Below, one piece after another: positions 1 through 5,299 of a DNA stretch of 11,623 nt (positions are counted from its first letter, which is position 1; every line of letters starts with the position of its first letter). The translations under genes were made by a program, and so were the position numbers. Under the pieces are notes generated by a model that worked only from the letters and a program-made list of their open reading frames with translations, did no database searches and was not told the DNA's origin. The DNA lies in assembly GCA_030146045.1 (NCBI GenBank), contig JASLDG010000002.1:1-11623 (forward strand), in the 5' to 3' direction. The DNA comes from Candidatus Saccharimonadales bacterium (GTDB lineage: Bacteria > Patescibacteriota > Saccharimonadia > Saccharimonadales > Saccharimonadaceae).

Positions 1-283
1 GTCGAGCAACATGTTCGCGCACGATATCACCAAATGGTGTCGCCAGCAAACGGTGCAGACTGGCGCGCGTCTGGCCATCGAGATCCGGGGTATCCACTGC
101 GAGGTGCAGAGCTCCGCATTCGCAGCGCTCGCTTTGCGAGATAGCCGCCATCACGTAGCCAATCGGATCGCCTAGCAAATCCTGACTCAGCGCCCGGAGT
201 GCCTGGTCGATCTCAGCGTCGCTCCACTCGATCGGCGTGCGTCCAAGTGCTCGAGCAACCGTGGCAGTACGAGGCATGGTCAT
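1..283 (-). CDS. Unknown protein, 3' end beyond the left edge
   Basis: An open frame runs from ATG at 283 to the left edge without a stop (94 codons). The start is preceded by a good ribosome binding site (AAAGGTGG, 6 bases before ATG) and by its own promoter in the 95-base gap after the ATPase gene. A second in-frame ATG lies at 277. The visible part begins MTMPRTATVARALGRTPIEW, is soluble in character and has a CEC pair near residue 56 (RCECGALHL). The later part, LHRLLATPFGDIVREHVA, looks helical. I do not recognise a family. It belongs with the other small unknown genes here that have a Shine-Dalgarno and a leader hairpin. That it is a gene is fairly sure; its function is unknown. Confidence 0.7.
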   Translation of the reverse strand, partial: MTMPRTATVARALGRTPIEWSDAEIDQALRALSQDLLGDPIGYVMAAISQSERCECGALHLAVDTPDLDGQTRASLHRLLATPFGDIVREHVAR

Positions 284-308
284 GAGAGACCACCTTTCTG
301 TTAAGGTT

Positions 309-326
309 CCGACTCTTTTGAGCCGG
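309..326 (-). promoter_or_regulatory. 5'-UTR hairpin before the left-edge gene
   Basis: On the minus strand CCGGCTC, loop AAAA and GAGTCGG form a 7-bp stem with one G-U pair. It lies about 10 bases after the predicted transcription start and about 15 bases before the Shine-Dalgarno. Confidence 0.45.
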
Positions 327-341
327 CATCGCGCCACAAGC

Positions 342-371
342 TTATTAACCTCTGGGACAATGTCGAATCAA
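342..371 (-). promoter_or_regulatory. Candidate promoter of the left-edge gene
   Basis: On the minus strand there is a TTGATT -35 (366-371), an 18-base spacer and a TAATAA -10 (342-347). It lies in the gap after the ATPase stop codon, so the left-edge gene need not be read through from the ATPase. Confidence 0.4.
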
Positions 372-378
372 AATATTA

Positions 379-1302
379 TCAAAGTGTCGCCTGAGCGTAT
401 GCCTGCAACGAAAACTCCGGATCAATCTGCTGCTTTACTGCTTCACCCGCCCACGAATCAGCATTTTTAAGATGAAGCGTATGACTCAACTCTTCCAACC
501 GCCGCCAATCACGCGACACCCCGGCCAGGCAGGCGCGAAGCTGCTCAAGCGCTGCCGCAAGCACTGGCTCCATCTCGACATTCTGCCCACGCTCGCAGCC
601 ACGGATGTAGCCTGATTGCGGCAGCTCTGTGGCAAGCACCGGCACGGTGTCGAGGATAAAATCCCGATCTGTATGATCGATAATCTTGTTGCCCACCACA
701 AAGAAAGGGAGGTGATACTTTTCGATATATGGTAAAAACTGCGCATACACACTTAACGATTTGAGTGTTGGCTCGACTACAAGCACCAACGCATCAACCT
801 TGGCAAACAGCGTCGACGAAAATGCGTCGGCACCGGCTGTCATATCGACGACTACCGTATCATCCACGCGGTCAAGCATATGTCCAAGTACCAGCTCAAC
901 CGCACCATTGAGCCCGTGATAGCATTTCACCCCCACGTTGCCTTCGGGTATACCGCCAGCACCCGCGACTCGAATACCACCAGCATCTTTCGTAAAGCGC
1001 TGCATAAACCAATCATTACTATCGAGGGTTATAAACTGCGAGCCAGTCCCGGGCGGCGTCGTTTTTTTCATGTCTTCGGCCAAAAAGCGTGTATTGCTCC
1101 CGCGCAGATGCTGCTTGATGGCGTCAAATTCCAAACCCATACTCGGGAGTTCGTCCGCAAACCCAAGCGAAGCGGCAAAATGCTGGTTGATATCAGCATC
1201 AAGCGCCAACACGCGACCACCGCGCTCCTGCATATACCGCGCATAGAGTGATGCTATCGTTGTCTTGCCACTGCCGCCCTTACCTACAAATGCAATTCTC
1301 AT
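379..1302 (-). CDS. CooC-like P-loop ATPase (MinD/ParA/SIMIBI class)
   Basis: This 307-residue protein belongs to the SIMIBI ATPases, closest in layout to CooC, the nickel-handling maturation ATPase of CO dehydrogenase. The deviant Walker A is at residues 7-15 (GKGGSGKTT, with signature K8). A second acidic motif is ALDADINQH (33-41), switch II is VVVDMTAGADAF (150-161) and the guanine/adenine-contact-like VGNKI is at 203-207. The dimer-interface position where CooC carries CPC reads C127-Y128-H129 (GVKCYHGLNGAVE), so a Cys/His metal site is possible. ATG 1302 is chosen over ATG 1377 because the P-loop must lie at the N-terminus and because a promoter (TTGCAA-N17-TACGAT) ends 6 bases before it. 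The mRNA is therefore probably leaderless. It is divergent from the Fur-family gene, with an operator on its -35. A role in metal delivery or metalloprotein maturation is inference; no target enzyme is in the window. Confidence 0.85.
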   Translation of the reverse strand: MRIAFVGKGGSGKTTIASLYARYMQERGGRVLALDADINQHFAASLGFADELPSMGLEFDAIKQHLRGSNTRFLAEDMKKTTPPGTGSQFITLDSNDWFMQRFTKDAGGIRVAGAGGIPEGNVGVKCYHGLNGAVELVLGHMLDRVDDTVVVDMTAGADAFSSTLFAKVDALVLVVEPTLKSLSVYAQFLPYIEKYHLPFFVVGNKIIDHTDRDFILDTVPVLATELPQSGYIRGCERGQNVEMEPVLAAALEQLRACLAGVSRDWRRLEELSHTLHLKNADSWAGEAVKQQIDPEFSLQAYAQATL

Positions 1303-1308
1303 GTCACT

Positions 1309-1337
1309 ATCGTATGGCGAAGAGAATATTTTTGCAA
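1309..1337 (-). promoter_or_regulatory. Promoter of the CooC-like ATPase gene
   Basis: On the minus strand TTGCAA (1332-1337), 17 bases and TACGAT (1309-1314) are followed after 6 bases by the ATG. The -35 is also the proximal half of operator box 1, so a bound regulator would exclude RNA polymerase. Confidence 0.6.
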
Positions 1338-1348
1338 AAATGTTGCAA
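1332..1348. promoter_or_regulatory. Nur-like operator box 1
   Basis: TTGCAA-AAATG-TTGCAA is an exact TTGCAA-N5-TTGCAA box, and its left half lies in the 12-bp palindrome TTTTTGCAAAAA (1329-1340). It covers the -35 of the divergent ATPase gene. From memory this is the form of the Nur box of Streptomyces. Confidence 0.65.
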
Positions 1349-1359
1349 TTTATATAGAT

Positions 1360-1386
1360 ATTGCAAAATAGTCGCAATTTTGCAAT
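1360..1386. promoter_or_regulatory. Nur-like operator box 2 with flanking inverted repeat
   Basis: TTGCAA-AATAG-TCGCAA (1361-1377) repeats the box with one change. It sits inside a perfect 10-bp inverted repeat, ATTGCAAAAT (1360-1369) and ATTTTGCAAT (1377-1386), with a 7-base spacer. It covers both the -35 and the -10 of the fur-family gene, which predicts autoregulation. Confidence 0.65.
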
Positions 1387-1389
1387 AAT
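1361..1389 (+). promoter_or_regulatory. Promoter of the Fur-family gene
   Basis: TTGCAA (1361-1366), a 17-base spacer and AATAAT (1384-1389) are followed after 6 bases by the ATG at 1396. Transcription would start at or next to the start codon, giving a leaderless mRNA. No Shine-Dalgarno is present. Confidence 0.6.
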
Positions 1390-1395
1390 GAAAAG

Positions 1396-1815
1396 ATGGA
1401 AGCATCTCAGCTGCGAACGATCCTAGCGAACAAAGGCTATAGCCTCACCAAACCACGACAGATCGTCTTTACCGTGCTTGAATCCGCCGATCAACCCCTA
1501 AAAACGGGGGAGATTGTCAAGCGCGTAACAACAATAGATCGCGCGAGCGTCTATCGCACTCTTGAGCTTTTTGCCAGCCTTGGCATCACCACCACGACCA
1601 TTCGTGGCTGGACGCCGTTTACCGAGCTTGCCGACCCTTTTAAGCCACATCATCATCACCTTATCTGCGAACAATGCGGCAGAGTAGAGGAGATCGAAAG
1701 TGAAACGCTCGAAGATATGCTCGGTCTCATCGCTCGGCGTCATCATTTTGAACTTAAAAGCCACACCGTCGAGCTCACAGGCCTTTGCAAGCGGTGTACC
1801 GTTATCCAAGCATAG
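1396..1815 (+). CDS. Fur-family metal-responsive regulator
   Basis: This 139-residue protein has the full Fur/Zur/PerR/Nur layout. The winged helix covers about residues 1-80, with recognition helix DRASVYRTLELF (48-59). The hinge metal cluster is HHHH at 85-88. The structural zinc site is C91-x2-C94 (LICEQCGRV) and C131-x2-C134 (GLCKRC), and H123 is a further ligand candidate. Length is normal. Such proteins bind DNA as dimers when loaded with Fe, Zn, Mn or Ni and repress metal-uptake genes. The start is ATG 1396, placed 6 bases after a good -10. The gene is divergent from the CooC-like ATPase and convergent with the ZIP gene (15-bp gap). Boxes of the same type lie on its own promoter, the ATPase promoter and the ZIP promoter, so it probably controls all three. 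The metal cannot be read from the protein; the box form suggests a Nur-like regulator, but zinc is equally plausible. Confidence 0.92.
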   Translation: MEASQLRTILANKGYSLTKPRQIVFTVLESADQPLKTGEIVKRVTTIDRASVYRTLELFASLGITTTTIRGWTPFTELADPFKPHHHHLICEQCGRVEEIESETLEDMLGLIARRHHFELKSHTVELTGLCKRCTVIQA

Positions 1816-1830
1816 AGAAAAAGAGCTATT

Positions 1831-2670
1831 TTATTCGTGGTGATCAGCGTGGGCAGCTTCGTGCCGTTCACTGTGTACCGCAGATGCAGGTGCATGATCA
1901 TGCCCGTGAAGGCCAGTGCTATGGAGGAGTGTAATCAAACCACCAACCACTACGATCCCCACCACGAGCATCACCGCCTGGATCGTGCCTTGTTTTTGTG
2001 GCTGCTCGTGGATGTCAGGAATAATATCGCTCGCTGCAATGTAGATAAAGAACCCGGCTGTCATTGCCAACAGGGGTGCAACTGGCAAATGTTCGCCCGA
2101 ACCTAACAAGAAGACCACGCTCGCCGTCACCAAGGTGGCGACTGCCGTGGCGATGTTAGCAAGAATTACCGTCTTATCTTTCCAGCCACGTGAGAGCAGG
2201 AGTGCGAATGTGCCGAGCTCTTTGGGAATTTCATGCGCACTCACTGCGAGAGTTGTAATAATACCTGTCACTGGATTGACGATAAACGCAGCACCAATTG
2301 CGATACCATCAATGGCATTGTGCACAAGATCACCAAAGATAATCAGACGACGCTGACTGACATGTTGCGCATTCGGATCGGAATGGTCGTGATGGTGATG
2401 GAACCACCCTGCAAAACGTTCCAGTAAAAAGAAAACGATAAACCCACCGAGCGTCCATAGCAGGAGTGATTGCGGATCCGCTTGCTCAAATGCCTCAGGC
2501 AACAGATCAAAAAATGCTGCTGCCAGCAGCGCACCCGCGCCAAATGGCATCGCGAGTAAGATGGCTTGGGCCCGGCGCTTTTTGGTCGTAAAAATTGTCG
2601 CGCCACCCAACAGGGAAATTGAACTCCCCGCAATAATAGCAATAATCATCCAAAGTAGTGTCATATCCAT
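1831..2670 (-). CDS. ZIP-family divalent metal transporter
   Basis: This 279-residue membrane protein has about eight hydrophobic segments and the ZIP signature motifs: HNAIDGIAIGAAF (117-129) in TM4 and HEIPKELGTFALLL (146-159) in TM5, which form the binuclear metal site. A histidine-rich cytoplasmic loop, HHHHDH (91-96), precedes TM4. The C-terminal tail from about 255 carries some nine histidines (HGHDHA, then ADHHE), probably a metal-sensing or buffering tail. Additional conserved acidic motifs are DLLPEAF (55-61) and DIIPDIHE (215-222). ZIP proteins bring Zn, Fe, Mn or other divalent ions into the cytoplasm. The start ATG 2670 lies 8 bases after the -10, with no Shine-Dalgarno; a second ATG is two codons inside. 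Its promoter contains a Nur-like box, so uptake is likely repressed when metal is ample. Confidence 0.93.
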   Translation of the reverse strand: MDMTLLWMIIAIIAGSSISLLGGATIFTTKKRRAQAILLAMPFGAGALLAAAFFDLLPEAFEQADPQSLLLWTLGGFIVFFLLERFAGWFHHHHDHSDPNAQHVSQRRLIIFGDLVHNAIDGIAIGAAFIVNPVTGIITTLAVSAHEIPKELGTFALLLSRGWKDKTVILANIATAVATLVTASVVFLLGSGEHLPVAPLLAMTAGFFIYIAASDIIPDIHEQPQKQGTIQAVMLVVGIVVVGGLITLLHSTGLHGHDHAPASAVHSERHEAAHADHHE

Positions 2671-2678
2671 ATATGTTC

Positions 2679-2706
2679 AGTATACCGTCACCGCTTATTT
2701 TCGCAA
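2679..2706 (-). promoter_or_regulatory. Promoter of the ZIP gene
   Basis: On the minus strand TTGCGA (2701-2706), 16 bases and TATACT (2679-2684) are followed after 8 bases by the ATG. The -35 is the proximal half of operator box 3. The mRNA would have almost no leader. Confidence 0.6.
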
Positions 2707-2717
2707 TTTTGTTGCAA
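2701..2717. promoter_or_regulatory. Nur-like operator box 3
   Basis: TCGCAA-TTTTG-TTGCAA has the same hexamer pair and 5-base spacing as boxes 1 and 2 and covers the -35 of the ZIP gene. It ties the transporter to the Fur-family regulator more than 1 kb away. Confidence 0.65.
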
Positions 2718-2734
2718 AATAGCCATTGTTTGCA

Positions 2735-2778
2735 TCATCACCTCAGAGCACCAGACAGTTGCTGCTTTGAGGTGATGA
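2735..2778 (-). other. Long inverted repeat between the ZIP gene and the small membrane protein gene
   Basis: Perfect 11-bp arms (2735-2745 and 2768-2778, TCATCACCTCA and its complement) enclose 22 bases that contain a further AGCA/TGCT pair. There is no T-run on either side, so it is not a standard terminator. It could close the 3' UTR of the minus-strand gene ending at 2818. Confidence 0.55.
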
Positions 2779-2789
2779 GGCGGAAGGAA
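2779..2789 (-). repeat. 3'-UTR sequence complementary to the upstream Shine-Dalgarno
   Basis: In the minus-strand transcript this reads TTCCTTCCGCC, an exact 11-base complement of GGCGGAAGGAA at the ribosome binding site of the same gene (3174-3184). It lies in the linker between two stable hairpins, directly against the one at 2735-2778, and so would be exposed for pairing. Confidence 0.5.
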
Positions 2790-2796
2790 TCCGACT

Positions 2797-2817
2797 CATC
2801 AGACACTTGCTCTGATG
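2797..2817 (-). terminator. Hairpin directly after the small membrane protein gene
   Basis: CATCAGA, a 7-base loop and TCTGATG form a perfect 7-bp stem that begins at the base after the stop codon TAA. The T-run of an intrinsic terminator is missing, so it may protect or structure the 3' end instead of ending transcription. Confidence 0.4.
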
Positions 2818-3168
2818 TTATGGTATCGTAACGATAACCATGACGACCAGTGCGAGCACGAAGAGGGTGAAGAGCACGATGATCGCCGTATCCAGTCCTC
2901 GATGCCGCGCGTGATAGCGATTGATGGCCTTGCCACCCCGCAGGGTAATGACTACCACGAGAAGCCCAGGCAATGCCCGCAAGGCGAGCACCAGGTCACG
3001 TAGACCCCTGCCCACCGCCCGCAGGAGTGGACGAACACCATCTTGATCGCGCCGGCCGCAGACTGGCAAGTCTGTGGTCTCATGTGCCACGCTCAAGTGG
3101 CTCGGGCCGAGGTAACCGTACCCATGGACACCGTTGCGGCGCATCCATGGCGTAACGTCGGTTTTCAA
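2818..3168 (-). CDS. Small cationic membrane protein, unknown family, TTG start
   Basis: This 116-residue protein has an Arg-rich middle (about residues 36-65, e.g. RPLLRAVGRGLRDLVLALR), a short hydrophobic run (PGLLVVVITL, about 67-76) and a strong C-terminal membrane span (TAIIVLFTLFVLALVVMVIV, about 94-113). A tail-anchored or two-span topology is likely. I chose TTG 3168 because a strong ribosome binding site (GGAAGGAAAG) lies just before it. ATG 3219 in the same frame would add 17 residues but has no binding site. Transcription probably begins near 3241, giving a structured leader of about 73 bases. Its Shine-Dalgarno region is exactly complementary to its 3' UTR. I recognise no family. 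It lies between the ZIP and DUF475 genes and has its own promoter. Confidence 0.6.
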   Translation of the reverse strand: MKTDVTPWMRRNGVHGYGYLGPSHLSVAHETTDLPVCGRRDQDGVRPLLRAVGRGLRDLVLALRALPGLLVVVITLRGGKAINRYHARHRGLDTAIIVLFTLFVLALVVMVIVTIP

Positions 3169-3173
3169 TGTCT

Positions 3174-3184
3174 TTCCTTCCGCC
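3174..3184 (-). repeat. Shine-Dalgarno region paired by the 3' UTR
   Basis: On the minus strand GGCGGAAGGAA holds the ribosome binding site for TTG 3168 and is the exact complement of 2779-2789. It follows within 3 bases of the leader hairpin at 3188-3205. Confidence 0.5.
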
Positions 3185-3187
3185 AGA

Positions 3188-3205
3188 GAGAGTATCGCAA
3201 CTCTC
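3188..3205 (-). promoter_or_regulatory. Leader hairpin of the small membrane protein gene
   Basis: GAGAGT, loop TGCGAT and ACTCTC form a perfect 6-bp stem three bases before the Shine-Dalgarno region. A second possible stem, GTGAT with ATCAC, pairs the start of the leader (near 3238-3242) with 3206-3210. The leader also has the palindrome TTCGTACGAA (3228-3237). Confidence 0.45.
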
Positions 3206-3247
3206 GTGATGTAGAACATGACTCGTTTTCGTACGAATCACCGTTTT

Positions 3248-3276
3248 ATTATAGCATAAGTTTATTAACTTTTCAA
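3248..3276 (-). promoter_or_regulatory. Promoter of the small membrane protein gene
   Basis: On the minus strand TTGAAA (3271-3276), a 17-base spacer and TATAAT (3248-3253) with an upstream TGC form a near-consensus extended -10 promoter. The -35 overlaps the 3' end of the DUF475 gene, whose stop is at 3265-3267. Start of transcription is expected near 3241. Confidence 0.7.
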
Positions 3277-4341
3277 TAGTTCGTGACGACTCATCCGTCG
3301 TTTTTCGAGCACCGAACTGACAATTGCCGTCGCAACAAAGACCAGTCCTAGTCCACCGATAAACCACTCCGGCAGCTCGACTCCGTAGAGCTTCGCCATC
3401 ATCACCGCACCAAGTGCCAAAATCGCCCAGTGCGCTCCATGCTCTAGATAACGATATTTCGCCAAAGTCCCCGTCCGGAGCAAGTATACGGTCATCGAGC
3501 GTACCCAGATCGCACCCGCACCCAAACCAGCAATAATGAGCAGCACACTCGACGTAATAGCAAAAGCGCCAATCACGCCATCAAAGCTAAACGATGCATC
3601 GAGCACTTCAAGATAGGCAAAGCTGGCAAAAGCAGCCATACCCGTCTTTACCTTAATCGATCCTGTCTTTTTTTGCGCAGCCTCATGAGACTCATGTGAA
3701 GCAAAGAAAGACTCGAGCAGGCCAAGTGCCAGATGGAGCAAGACGCCAAGCACGCTCGACACGAGCACGACCTCTTGGTATTTTTCACCAACCGTAAAAT
3801 ACAGCACCGCGGCCAATGCCAACATCAAGCTCACGCGCATGTTATCAAATTGACCAGCCTTCGCAAGCCATGGCTCAATTCGCTTAAGCCAATGTACTTC
3901 CTTGCTTTTATCGAGGAAATAACTGAGCGCCACCATCAGGAGGAATGCGCCGCCAAACGCATCGATCATCGGCGCAGCCTCGTGGAGGACATGGCCATAC
4001 TTTTCGGCATCATTCAGTGCTAATTGAACCACCTCCATAAAACCAAGACCGCTCGCGAGTTGTACGATCACAATAGGAAGCAGGAATCGCACGATAAATA
4101 CCGCAACCACAATGCCGACCGTCAGAAAAATCATCTGCCAAAACTTCGACATCGTCGCGAGCACCTTACTATTCACCACCGCATTATCAAAACTGAGCGT
4201 TACCTCTAGCACGACCAGGATTGTGAATATCCAAAGGCCGACAATACCATCAATAGCACCAACAAGTGCACCAAGAAGAATCGTAACAAGACCAGAGAAC
4301 CAGAAAATGCGGAGCGGGTGAGTAGGGTGGAGTGCTGTCAT
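3265..4341 (-). CDS. DUF475 family, TerC-like integral membrane protein
   Basis: This 358-residue polytopic protein has about nine hydrophobic spans. Two related acidic membrane motifs, EVTLSFDNAVVNS (46-58) and EVLDASFSFDGVIGAF (245-260), match the duplicated E-x3-S-x-D-N/G pattern of the TerC/DUF475 superfamily. A hydrophilic loop with SHESHEAAQKK lies near 215-225. TerC relatives are linked to tellurite resistance and, more recently, to manganese export and metal loading of secreted enzymes; the DUF475 branch is less studied. The start is ATG 4341, 8 bases after a TATAGT -10. GTG 4344 directly before it would add one residue and sits 5 bases after the -10. There is no Shine-Dalgarno, so the mRNA is probably leaderless. 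No Nur-like box lies in its promoter. Placement beside a ZIP gene and a Fur-family gene supports a metal role, but this is inference. Confidence 0.9.
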   Translation of the reverse strand: MTALHPTHPLRIFWFSGLVTILLGALVGAIDGIVGLWIFTILVVLEVTLSFDNAVVNSKVLATMSKFWQMIFLTVGIVVAVFIVRFLLPIVIVQLASGLGFMEVVQLALNDAEKYGHVLHEAAPMIDAFGGAFLLMVALSYFLDKSKEVHWLKRIEPWLAKAGQFDNMRVSLMLALAAVLYFTVGEKYQEVVLVSSVLGVLLHLALGLLESFFASHESHEAAQKKTGSIKVKTGMAAFASFAYLEVLDASFSFDGVIGAFAITSSVLLIIAGLGAGAIWVRSMTVYLLRTGTLAKYRYLEHGAHWAILALGAVMMAKLYGVELPEWFIGGLGLVFVATAIVSSVLEKRRMSRHELLKS

Positions 4342-4349
4342 CACTCTCT

Positions 4350-4355
4350 ACTATA
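4350..4355 (-). promoter_or_regulatory. Candidate -10 of the DUF475 gene
   Basis: TATAGT on the minus strand ends 5 bases before GTG 4344 and 8 before ATG 4341. No convincing -35 is seen, so the promoter is only partly supported. Confidence 0.4.
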
Positions 4356-4372
4356 CGATATCTGGAAGTGTT

Positions 4373-4401
4373 TTGCCGTCTTTTCTTTAAAATGGTATAA
4401 T
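4373..4401 (+). promoter_or_regulatory. Promoter of the 160-aa orphan gene
   Basis: TTGCCG (4373-4378), 17 bases and TATAAT (4396-4401), preceded by TGG (extended -10). The predicted transcription start is near 4408. The transcript begins with a hairpin, TGCAC-AAATCC-GTGCA (4409-4424), ahead of the Shine-Dalgarno. Confidence 0.7.
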
Positions 4402-4449
4402 ATACATATGCACAAATCCGTGCACGCACCTCTCGGAAAGGAGTACCCT

Positions 4450-4932
4450 ATGCGAGATGCAACTCAACCAAGCTCCGGCTCACTCCGTCGAACCGCTCGG
4501 CTTAAACGAACAGCCGGTGAGCTCCTCACAACACCACATCTATGGAAAGAGGGGGTACGAGAATCTCCTTACCTATGGGCAGGAAAGACACTTATTGCAA
4601 GCAGTGAGGCACTCGAACGAACAGCTTATGCAATTGAGCGACGCGTGCTACTCCCGCTCCACTCAATCGCGTTTCGCAATGCAGTTGACGACACCTCTAC
4701 GCAGCGCTCTTGGTGTATCAATCCCTATGCGCAGGCAAACGAACCCGGCCTCTTCCTTGGTATTAAAGGGTCTATGATCTATCAGACCCGTGAGGTTGAA
4801 GAAGGATACGTGGAGCTTGTTCTTTCGAGACAAAGCATTAGCGTCGCACGGCATATTCCAGGTGGAACCGAGCGCATTCAAGCACTTGCTCAAGTGTTTA
4901 CCAACGCCTGCAATCTATGGCTTGTCCCATAG
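4450..4932 (+). CDS. Unknown 160-aa protein
   Basis: It begins MRDATQPSSGSLRRTARL, with a basic N-terminus. Then come an amphipathic stretch (TLIASSEALERTAYAIERRV, about 47-66) and a C-terminal region with alternating hydrophobic residues (GYVELVLSRQSISVARHI). No transmembrane span or metal motif is visible and I recognise no family. ATG 4450 is chosen for its strong ribosome binding site (AAAGGAG, 4437-4443). ATG 4408 in frame falls exactly at the predicted transcription start and could give a leaderless form 14 residues longer. The gene stands alone, with its own promoter and a terminator 20 bases after the stop. Base composition is like its neighbours. Confidence 0.75.
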   Translation: MRDATQPSSGSLRRTARLKRTAGELLTTPHLWKEGVRESPYLWAGKTLIASSEALERTAYAIERRVLLPLHSIAFRNAVDDTSTQRSWCINPYAQANEPGLFLGIKGSMIYQTREVEEGYVELVLSRQSISVARHIPGGTERIQALAQVFTNACNLWLVP

Positions 4933-4953
4933 CCATACAGGCCATCCGAGAGG

Positions 4954-4984
4954 CCCGCCCAGTTTTAGAACTGAGCGGGTTTTT
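4954..4984 (+). terminator. Intrinsic terminator after the 160-aa gene
   Basis: CCCGC-C-CAGTT, loop TTAG and AACTG-A-GCGGG give a 10-bp stem with one mismatch, followed by five T (4980-4984). Confidence 0.8.
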
Positions 4985-5031
4985 CAACATTAACTTCGGT
5001 GTTTTTAAAATAAACAAAAGGAGGAGTGTCT

Positions 5032-5087
5032 AGGCAAATATTCAGATAAGTTTATCTTAGAGTAGTGAGAAAAATGTCACTTTGCCT
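5032..5087 (+). other. Compact folded element before the structured RNA
   Basis: A perfect 7-bp outer pair, AGGCAAA (5032-5038) and TTTGCCT (5081-5087), encloses two hairpins: AGATAA-GT-TTATCT (5044-5057) and GTGA/TCAC (5065-5068 with 5077-5080). An SD-like AAAAGGAGGAG (5016-5026) precedes it on the plus strand, but no good reading frame follows. It lies between the terminator at 4984 and the minus-strand terminator at 5098. Strand and function are unknown. Confidence 0.35.
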
Positions 5088-5097
5088 CATAAAAACC

Positions 5098-5133
5098 AAA
5101 AAGCGCCAGGTAAGGGTGGGCATCACCTGGCGC
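5098..5133 (-). terminator. Intrinsic terminator of the minus-strand structured RNA
   Basis: On the minus strand GCGCCAGGT, a 13-base loop and ACCTGGCGC form a perfect 9-bp GC-rich stem followed by five T (5102 down to 5098). The loop holds CCCACCC, which is complementary to GGGTGGG upstream in the same RNA (5149-5155). Confidence 0.85.
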
Positions 5134-5299
5134 CGTTTGGCCCTTCAACCCACCCGTGGAGGGCATGGCGTGACCCACCTCACAACTATGGAGGTCCGCT
5201 GGTTAAAGGGGTTAGTATGCATGCAATGATTGTCAAACTCCGAAGAGTTAGTCCTTAAAAGTGGAGGGTAGATTACTTAGAAGAAGCATTGCACACAAC

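Noticed and set aside
237..470. Plus-strand frame of 77 codons over the left-edge gene and the ATPase 3' end
   Set aside because: No binding site or recognisable protein; the minus-strand frame with a Shine-Dalgarno explains the region better.
880..1251. Plus-strand frame of 123 codons inside the ATPase gene
   Set aside because: It is the antisense of a well-conserved P-loop ATPase and has no domain or binding site of its own.
2779..2817. Hammerhead-ribozyme-like CTGATGAG on the minus strand
   Set aside because: No GAAA box or closing stems at the needed positions; the motif is the edge of the CATCAGA/TCTGATG hairpin.
3080..3367. Minus-strand frame of 95 codons overlapping the small membrane protein and DUF475 genes
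   Set aside because: It overlaps two better-supported genes, crosses the promoter and has no ribosome binding site.
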